Assembly (NCBI GenBank): GCA_003151655.1
Contig: PLYB01000128.1
Span: forward strand, 1-10,887
From: Gallionellaceae bacterium
GTDB taxonomy: Bacteria; Pseudomonadota; Gammaproteobacteria; Burkholderiales; Gallionellaceae
Direction of reading: 5' to 3'
DNA: 10,887 bases
Shown: positions 6,862 to 10,887 of the stretch, in pieces
Layout: every line of letters starts with the position of its first letter
How positions within the stretch are numbered: the first letter of the stretch is position 1
Position numbers and translations under genes: made by a program
The notes under the pieces: generated by a model
Databases searched by the model: none
Told to the model about the DNA's origin: nothing
The model's input: the letters and a program-made list of their open reading frames with translations, nothing else

Positions 6862-6888
6862 TTTATACATATACAAAGACAAAGTCAA
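6862..6888 (-). promoter_or_regulatory. candidate sigma-70 promoter for the YfaZ-like gene
   Basis: On the minus strand TTGACT (6888-6883) is followed after 15 nt by TATAAA (6867-6862), five of six bases matching consensus in each box, about 75 nt upstream of the YfaZ start codon. The 15-nt spacer is shorter than the preferred 17, so this is a moderate candidate only. Confidence 0.35.
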
Positions 6889-6935
6889 GTTTATGCTTGC
6901 AACAATTTTATTTAATGCCAGCTACTCCGGCCTAT

Positions 6936-6954
6936 CTAAAACGAGTCTGACTCG
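6936..6954 (-). terminator. possible short intrinsic terminator overlapping the HD-GYP stop codon
   Basis: On the minus strand CGAGT-CAG-ACTCG (6954-6942) forms a 5-bp stem with a tight loop, directly followed by TTTTAG, in which the TAG is the stop codon. A second 5-bp dyad with one G-T pair (GCCGG...CTGGC, 6931-6917) lies just beyond. Stem and T run are both short, so termination strength would be low; the first stem may be chance coding sequence. Confidence 0.25.
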
Positions 6955-8189
6955 GCAGAAATCGCCGCCGCCATCGCTTGAGGCATGTTCTCGCTAACCA
7001 AGTTGACGATACTCGCATCCAGACTCCCTTTGTTGGCAAGCTCCTTAAGAAATACAAGCACCTCGTGTTCCGTCAATCCTGCACGGTAGGGACGATCCTG
7101 AGCCATAGCCTGAAAAATGTCTGCGACACGCAGAATGCGCGCTTCAATGGACAAGTCTTTCTCGTGAACATGAAACGGGTAGCCCATACCATCAGGCTCT
7201 TCGTGATGGTATGCGGCCCAAAGCGCAATTTCTTCAAATCCGCCGATGTTGCGCAGTACCTGATAAGTCTCAAAACTATGGGTATTGATGATCCGTCTTT
7301 CATGCGAATCCAGTTTTCCGGGCTTGTCCAGAATCTCATCCGGCACGCGCAATTTGCCGAGGTCATGCAACAAGCCGGCAATTTCGAGTTTGTCGCAATT
7401 TTCTGCACTGATCCCTGAGCGTTCCGCGATAAAACGCGCCAAGCGAGCCACGCCCAGTGAGTGGTGCGCAGTGAACGGACTTTTGGCATCAACTATATTC
7501 GAAAAGATTACTGCCAGTTGTTTGAGTTCTGCGAATGTGGCTTGATAGCTCTCGCCGTGAGCTAACAAATTCTGCAGGTAACTCTGGATCGACCGCGATT
7601 CCAGCAGCAGCCAGAATGCCTCTGCCTGCGAGGCCTCCATAAAAACCTGCACCAGTTCGGGCGCAAAATAACTGCCAATACCGCCTTTGATGTGACCACG
7701 AATCTCTTCGAGGTGATCGAACAAATCACTGCCATAGTAAGGTGCGGACATGGCATCCACGCGATCTACCAAAAAGATTAGATTGGCCTCGTTTGCCTGT
7801 TCCACGGTAACGTCGGAAGACGGCATTTTGCTCAGCTTTTCCCATCGCGTATGATGGTAACGCACAGGAATCGCCATGCGCGACAGCGGGGCGAACTCGC
7901 GCAGAAGCAGGTAGCCTTTCTCGGCATGTGCCTGCGAACTTTCCCAATCGAACTGGGCCACCAAATGATGGTGCGTCTGCGTCGAGGATACGCCGATGTC
8001 ATGCAACATCCCCAAGTCAAATAGAAAAGTCGTTTCCGCTTCAGGCAGCCCCATGACTTTGCCGCACTCGGCGGCCATGATGCCGACCCGCTTGCCGTGA
8101 GCCACATCATCAACCCCCACCAAATCGAGCGCATCGGATAAGGCGTAGATAACATGACGAAGATCAGATTGCGCAGGCAATTTTGACAT
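6936..8189 (-). CDS. double HD-domain protein with C-terminal HD-GYP c-di-GMP phosphodiesterase
   Basis: The 417-residue product has no signal peptide or membrane segment. The C-terminal half is an HD-GYP domain: LLHDLGKL with His275-Asp276, then HHEEPDGMGYP at residues 328-338, the complete signature. Such domains hydrolyse cyclic di-GMP. The N-terminal half is a second HD domain with His31, His63-Asp64 in MLHDIG, His88 and His112-His113 in YHHTRW, so the metal ligands appear present while the GYP loop is absent. A mainly helical stretch (about 190-250) joins the two. There is no receiver or sensor domain, so the input may be the N-terminal HD or a partner such as the receiver-only regulator at 5611. 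The start is fixed by GGAGGA (8203-8198), 8 nt before the ATG at 8189; a longer frame to 8222 would contain that site. DUF2934 lies 137 nt upstream on the same strand. Confidence 0.93.
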   Translation of the reverse strand: MSKLPAQSDLRHVIYALSDALDLVGVDDVAHGKRVGIMAAECGKVMGLPEAETTFLFDLGMLHDIGVSSTQTHHHLVAQFDWESSQAHAEKGYLLLREFAPLSRMAIPVRYHHTRWEKLSKMPSSDVTVEQANEANLIFLVDRVDAMSAPYYGSDLFDHLEEIRGHIKGGIGSYFAPELVQVFMEASQAEAFWLLLESRSIQSYLQNLLAHGESYQATFAELKQLAVIFSNIVDAKSPFTAHHSLGVARLARFIAERSGISAENCDKLEIAGLLHDLGKLRVPDEILDKPGKLDSHERRIINTHSFETYQVLRNIGGFEEIALWAAYHHEEPDGMGYPFHVHEKDLSIEARILRVADIFQAMAQDRPYRAGLTEHEVLVFLKELANKGSLDASIVNLVSENMPQAMAAAISAESDSF

Positions 8190-8228
8190 ATATTCATTCC
8201 TCCGGTTGTCAGGATTCAGCACTCGCCT

Positions 8229-8258
8229 ATTCTAAGTGAAATTCATTTTCTATGACGA
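8229..8258 (-). promoter_or_regulatory. candidate promoter for the HD-GYP gene
   Basis: On the minus strand TCGTCA (8258-8253, four of six matches to -35) is followed after 18 nt by TAGAAT (8234-8229, five of six matches to -10), about 40 nt before the start codon at 8189. This would allow expression independent of the upstream DUF2934 gene. It is a by-eye match in an AT-rich gap. Confidence 0.25.
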
Positions 8259-8326
8259 CATCTGATCATCTCGAAAACCGGCATTAAGCAAATGTAGAAC
8301 CGAAACTACAAATATAAAATCCAGAC

Positions 8327-8536
8327 TTAAGAAGAAAATGAATCGAGGTGTCTCTGGATTTCTCGTTCTGCCTCCAGCCAATCTTCGAGCTCATTGTTGG
8401 GAGCAAAGCCGCGTTTCTCGGCACGAAAATAGGCAGTGTAAGAAATCATCACATATCGATTTATGGAATACTCTAGTGCAGAATGCGTATCAATGGAGTC
8501 CCCACTCAACTCATTGTTATTTTCATTTTTGTCCAT
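8327..8536 (-). CDS. DUF2934 family protein
   Basis: This is a 69-residue soluble protein. Residues about 29-62 carry the DUF2934 pattern: an aromatic-rich AY-RAEKRGFAP helix followed by ELEDWLEAEREI. The N-terminal 20 residues are asparagine- and acid-rich and look disordered. The function of the family is unknown; its members are small and common in proteobacteria, often near stress or plant- and soil-associated genes. The ATG at 8536 has a G-rich stretch (GGGGG) 8 nt upstream, a weak ribosome site. The gene sits 81 nt after the Rieske gene and 137 nt before the HD-GYP gene, so it may be its own unit. A palindrome (GGTTATTAACC, 8550-8560) and an AACTTGAC direct repeat (8567-8574, 8583-8590) lie just upstream. 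Confidence 0.85.
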   Translation of the reverse strand: MDKNENNNELSGDSIDTHSALEYSINRYVMISYTAYFRAEKRGFAPNNELEDWLEAEREIQRHLDSFSS

Positions 8537-8617
8537 TATCGCAGCCCCCGGTTATTAACCGTTGATAACTTGACTAGCTTCAAACTTGACCACTCTTCAA
8601 TCCATCCAACAGCTTGT

Positions 8618-8929
8618 TTATCCGGTATTGATCTGCACCTTGCCATCGACTACCCGAACCAGGTACGTGCGTACGTCCTCGTAAGCGGGCGGCGACAACA
8701 CCGCGCCAGTTCTGATCGAAAAACGCGCGCCATGACGCGGACAAATAATCACCTCTCCATCCAATTCTCCAATGGCTAGTTCGCCTCCGTCATGGGGGCA
8801 CATATCCTTGATGGCAAAATATTCACCCCGGATATTAAAAATAGCTACGGTAACGTCATCCACATCAACCACGCGGCGGGTTCCCGGTGCGAATTCATCA
8901 ACGCTCACAACTTCCAGCCAGTTACTCAT
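8618..8929 (-). CDS. Rieske [2Fe-2S] ferredoxin, last gene of the SUF run
   Basis: The 103-residue soluble protein is essentially one Rieske domain. The cluster ligands are Cys44 and His46 in CPHDGG and Cys63 and His66 in CPRHG, 17 residues apart as in oxygenase-type Rieske ferredoxins (BphF/NirD-like). No oxygenase or reductase gene is nearby. Instead it ends the sufS-sufU-DUF59 run, so it is more likely an electron carrier for, or a client of, SUF cluster assembly than a catabolic ferredoxin; this is inferred from context. The frame opens at a GTG (8938), but AAGG lies 8 nt before the ATG at 8929, which is preferred. It begins 13 nt after the stop of the DUF59 gene. No clear terminator follows. 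Confidence 0.9.
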   Translation of the reverse strand: MSNWLEVVSVDEFAPGTRRVVDVDDVTVAIFNIRGEYFAIKDMCPHDGGELAIGELDGEVIICPRHGARFSIRTGAVLSPPAYEDVRTYLVRVVDGKVQINTG

Positions 8930-8942
8930 TGCATTCACCTTT

Positions 8943-9299
8943 TTACATCATGCCAAGCTGAAACCGTGCCAGCTCCGACATTCGTTCGCGTCCCCAGATC
9001 GGTTCCCACACCAATTCCACAGTCGCTTTGCTCACGCCTTCCACTCGCTGCAGCGCGGCCTTCACGCTCTCGGGAAAACTCTGCGCGACCGGGCAACCGG
9101 GCGCAGTTAACGTCATAATTACGTGCACCTCACCCGGTGGATGAATCTCCAATCCGTAAACCAGTCCGAGGTCAACGATGTTCACGGGGATTTCCGGGTC
9201 AAAGATCGTGCGCAGCATCTCGACAACCCGCGCCGCCAACTCATCCTGAGCTGTCGATTCATCTTGTTCTTGCCCAGTCGTTTCTGCTGTATTGCTCAT
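8943..9299 (-). CDS. SUF-system iron-sulfur assembly protein, DUF59/MIP18 family (SufT-like)
   Basis: The 118-residue protein has an acidic, disordered N-terminus (residues 1-19) and then a MIP18/DUF59 domain. It shows DPEIPVNIVDLGLVY (34-48), TAPGCP with the conserved Cys69 (65-70), and the closing WEPIWGRERMSELARFQLGM block. DUF59 proteins in SUF operons help mature or deliver Fe-S clusters; the related PaaD and human CIAO2 proteins act in target maturation. The frame is open upstream to 9383, but that part overlaps sufU. GAGGTG (9309-9304) lies 4 nt before the ATG at 9299, which fixes the start. The gene begins 11 nt after the sufU stop, and its ribosome site sits right beside that stop, suggesting coupled translation. 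It is sometimes called sufT, though that name also covers a longer protein. Confidence 0.92.
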   Translation of the reverse strand: MSNTAETTGQEQDESTAQDELAARVVEMLRTIFDPEIPVNIVDLGLVYGLEIHPPGEVHVIMTLTAPGCPVAQSFPESVKAALQRVEGVSKATVELVWEPIWGRERMSELARFQLGMM

Positions 9300-9310
9300 G
9301 TGCCACCTCG

Positions 9311-9751
9311 CTATTCCGTGGTCACCGCCTGCTCTATATTCTCGATGGCCGCCTTCATGGTGTGCCAAGCCAGCGTTGCGCACTTCACCCGTTGCGGGAA
9401 CTCATGCACACCGGCTAATACCTCCAACTTGCCCACATCATTATTTTTGCTGCCGCTGAGCACCATGCCATGAATCTGCATCAACAAATTCAGCGCTTCA
9501 CTTTCACGCATACCCTTGATACGTTCCGTCATGAGCGAAGCAGAGGCGGTCGCGATGGCGCAGCCGGAACCTTCAAAACCGGCATCGCGAATCATGCCAT
9601 CCTCCACCTTCAGATACAGCGTAATCTTGTCGCCGCACAGCGGGTTGTAGCCCTCTGCTTTGCGGTTAGCACCAACCAGTCGGCCAAAGTTGCGCGGCTG
9701 ACGGTAGTGATCGAGGATAGTCTCCTGATAAAGTTCGCGCAGATCATTCAT
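9311..9751 (-). CDS. sufU: SUF scaffold / sulfur-transfer protein SufU
   Basis: The 146-residue IscU-like protein receives sulfur from SufS. Conserved residues are Cys39 and Asp41 in PLCGDKI, Cys64 in GSGCAIATAS and Cys124 in RVKCATLAWH. It has the insertion between the second and third cysteines typical of SufU and lacks the LPPVK motif of IscU, so it belongs to the SufU branch. In Firmicutes SufU is a zinc-dependent sulfurtransferase; the cysteines and aspartate here would allow the same, though a scaffold role cannot be excluded. The ATG overlaps the sufS stop in an ATGA arrangement, so the two are translationally coupled. The DUF59 gene follows after 11 nt. The length matches the family. 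Confidence 0.95.
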   Translation of the reverse strand: MNDLRELYQETILDHYRQPRNFGRLVGANRKAEGYNPLCGDKITLYLKVEDGMIRDAGFEGSGCAIATASASLMTERIKGMRESEALNLLMQIHGMVLSGSKNNDVGKLEVLAGVHEFPQRVKCATLAWHTMKAAIENIEQAVTTE

Positions 9752-10887
9752 GGCTTGAAAACCTCCCTTGCCTTATGGACCGCAGCTACCAGCACATCCA
9801 CCTCATGTCTGGTGTTGTACAGCGCAAACGAGGCACGCGCCGTGGCGGGAATTCCAAAACGTTCCATCAGCGGCATCGTGCAATGATGACCAGTGCGAAT
9901 CGCCACGCCCTGACGATCCAGTATCGTGCCAATGTCGTGGGGATGTATTCCCTCCAGCACGAAAGAAAGAATGCCGGTTTTTTCATGTGCGTTACCGATG
10001 ATAGTCAGCCCCGGTACAGCGGCCAGCAGCGGTGTCGCATAAGCCAACAACACTTTTTCGTGCGCGGCAATTGCCGCGAAGCCGATGCTGCGCACATATT
10101 CGACGGCTGCCCCCAAGCCGATGACACCCGCGATGTTGGGTGTGCCAGCCTCGAATTTGTACGGCAAGGAGTTATAGGAAGTTTCCTCGAAACTCACCGT
10201 GCGTATCATGTCGCCACCGCCCTGATAGGGAGGCATGGCATCCAGCAAGGCGGCCTTGCCGTACAGCACACCGATGCCGGTTGGACCGTACAGCTTGTGC
10301 CCTGAAAATGCATAGAAATCGCAGTCGAGTTTCTGCACATCCACTGCCAGGTGAGCAATTGCTTGTGCACCGTCCAGCAGCACCGGCACGCCATATTGAT
10401 GAGCTAACTTGATAATCTCCGCAACCGGATTAATCGAACCCAAGGCGTTGGAGGCATGTGTCACCGCCACGAAGCGGGTATGTTCATTCAACAAGTTCTT
10501 GAATTCTTCCATTTTCAATTCGCCACTGTCATCAACCGGAATAACACGAAGTCTGGCTCCGGTTTGCCGGCACAACATCTGCCAGGGAACGATGTTGGAA
10601 TGGTGTTCCATTTGGCTCAAAATAATTTCGTCACCCAACTGCAAATGGCTGCTGCCATAGCTTTGTGCGACCAGATTAATCGCCTCAGTGGTGCCGCGCA
10701 CGAAAATAATTTCATTGGGACTGGCCGCGTTGATCAGATGCTGCACTCTTGTCCGGGCATCTTCGTAGGCATTGGTGGCGCGCTGACTGAGATTATGGAT
10801 ACCGCGATGGATGTTGGCGTTGTAGTGATGATAATACTCACGCTCGGCCTCGATTACTGTAAGCGGTTTCTGCGTGGTGGCCGCGTT
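9748..10887 (-). CDS. sufS: cysteine desulfurase SufS, 5' end outside window
   Basis: This PLP-dependent group II cysteine desulfurase releases sulfur from cysteine as an enzyme persulfide for Fe-S cluster assembly. The frame runs off the right edge; 379 residues are visible, starting NAATTQKP, so about 30 N-terminal residues are missing. The GTG at 10746 is internal. Family blocks follow in order: YNANIHRGIH, the RGTTEAINLVA segment, QMEHHSNIVPWQ, LLDGAQA, the PLP lysine in SGHKLYGPTG (codon 10294-10296), and the catalytic cysteine in RTGHHCTMPLM (codon 9880-9882). The RTGHHC context marks the SufS rather than the IscS branch. It overlaps sufU by 4 nt. In related genomes sufB, sufC and sufD usually lie upstream, which here would be beyond the window. 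Confidence 0.96.
   Translation of the reverse strand, partial: NAATTQKPLTVIEAEREYYHHYNANIHRGIHNLSQRATNAYEDARTRVQHLINAASPNEIIFVRGTTEAINLVAQSYGSSHLQLGDEIILSQMEHHSNIVPWQMLCRQTGARLRVIPVDDSGELKMEEFKNLLNEHTRFVAVTHASNALGSINPVAEIIKLAHQYGVPVLLDGAQAIAHLAVDVQKLDCDFYAFSGHKLYGPTGIGVLYGKAALLDAMPPYQGGGDMIRTVSFEETSYNSLPYKFEAGTPNIAGVIGLGAAVEYVRSIGFAAIAAHEKVLLAYATPLLAAVPGLTIIGNAHEKTGILSFVLEGIHPHDIGTILDRQGVAIRTGHHCTMPLMERFGIPATARASFALYNTRHEVDVLVAAVHKAREVFKP

Noticed and set aside
9300..9383. 28-residue N-terminal extension of the DUF59 SUF protein
   Set aside because: It runs inside sufU in another frame, and a good ribosome site precedes the internal ATG at 9299.
1..10887. Defence system, prophage, insertion sequence or CRISPR array
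   Set aside because: No transposase, integrase, regularly spaced repeats, toxin-antitoxin pair or nuclease module was seen; nearly all of the DNA is accounted for by chromosomal-type genes.

Overview
The window looks like chromosomal DNA from a Gram-negative proteobacterium. It encodes several outer-membrane proteins (a PldA-type phospholipase, a YfaZ-type barrel and a TpsB-like barrel tail), an E. coli-type Aas, and a SUF locus that uses SufU rather than SufE. With the CsbD and DUF2934 stress or hypothetical proteins and the double-HD signalling protein, this combination best fits a betaproteobacterium of the Nitrosomonadales/Gallionellaceae type. That placement is inferred from gene content, not shown by a marker gene. 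No rRNA, tRNA, CRISPR array, insertion sequence or integrase was recognised.

Layout: (1) 2-559 (+) is the 3' part of a YgjP/DUF45 zinc metallohydrolase gene. (2) 560-922 has no large gene; it holds one possible 35-codon minus-strand ORF and a few short repeats. (3) 923-3079 (-) is a compact run transcribed csbD, pldA, TpsB-tail gene. (4) 3245-5383 (+) is a full-length aas gene, divergent from that run. (5) 5384-5610 is an inverted-repeat-rich leader with a possible 13-codon ORF. (6) 5611-6096 (+) is a receiver-only response regulator with a helical tail and no output domain. (7) 6201-6785 (-) is a YfaZ-family outer-membrane protein. (8) 6936-8189 (-) is a cytoplasmic protein with two HD domains, the second carrying a full HD-GYP signature. 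(9) 8327-8536 (-) is a DUF2934 protein. (10) 8618-10887 (-) is the 3' part of a SUF iron-sulfur operon: sufS (5' end outside the window), sufU, a DUF59/MIP18 SUF protein and a Rieske ferredoxin.

Three functional groups stand out. First, PldA (which releases lysophospholipids at the outer membrane) and Aas (which re-acylates lyso-PE at the inner membrane) lie divergently around a CsbD stress gene, so the locus may handle phospholipid damage and repair; no LplT flippase is visible. Second, the receiver-only regulator and the HD-GYP protein could be parts of one c-di-GMP output path, but this rests on proximity and domain logic only. Third, the SUF genes overlap or nearly touch and clearly form one transcription unit.

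The least explained gene is 923-1753. It joins an exported, non-barrel N-terminal half to what looks like only the last strands of a TpsB (FhaC/ShlB) transporter barrel, and it is tightly linked to pldA. No convincing new defence or mobile system was found.
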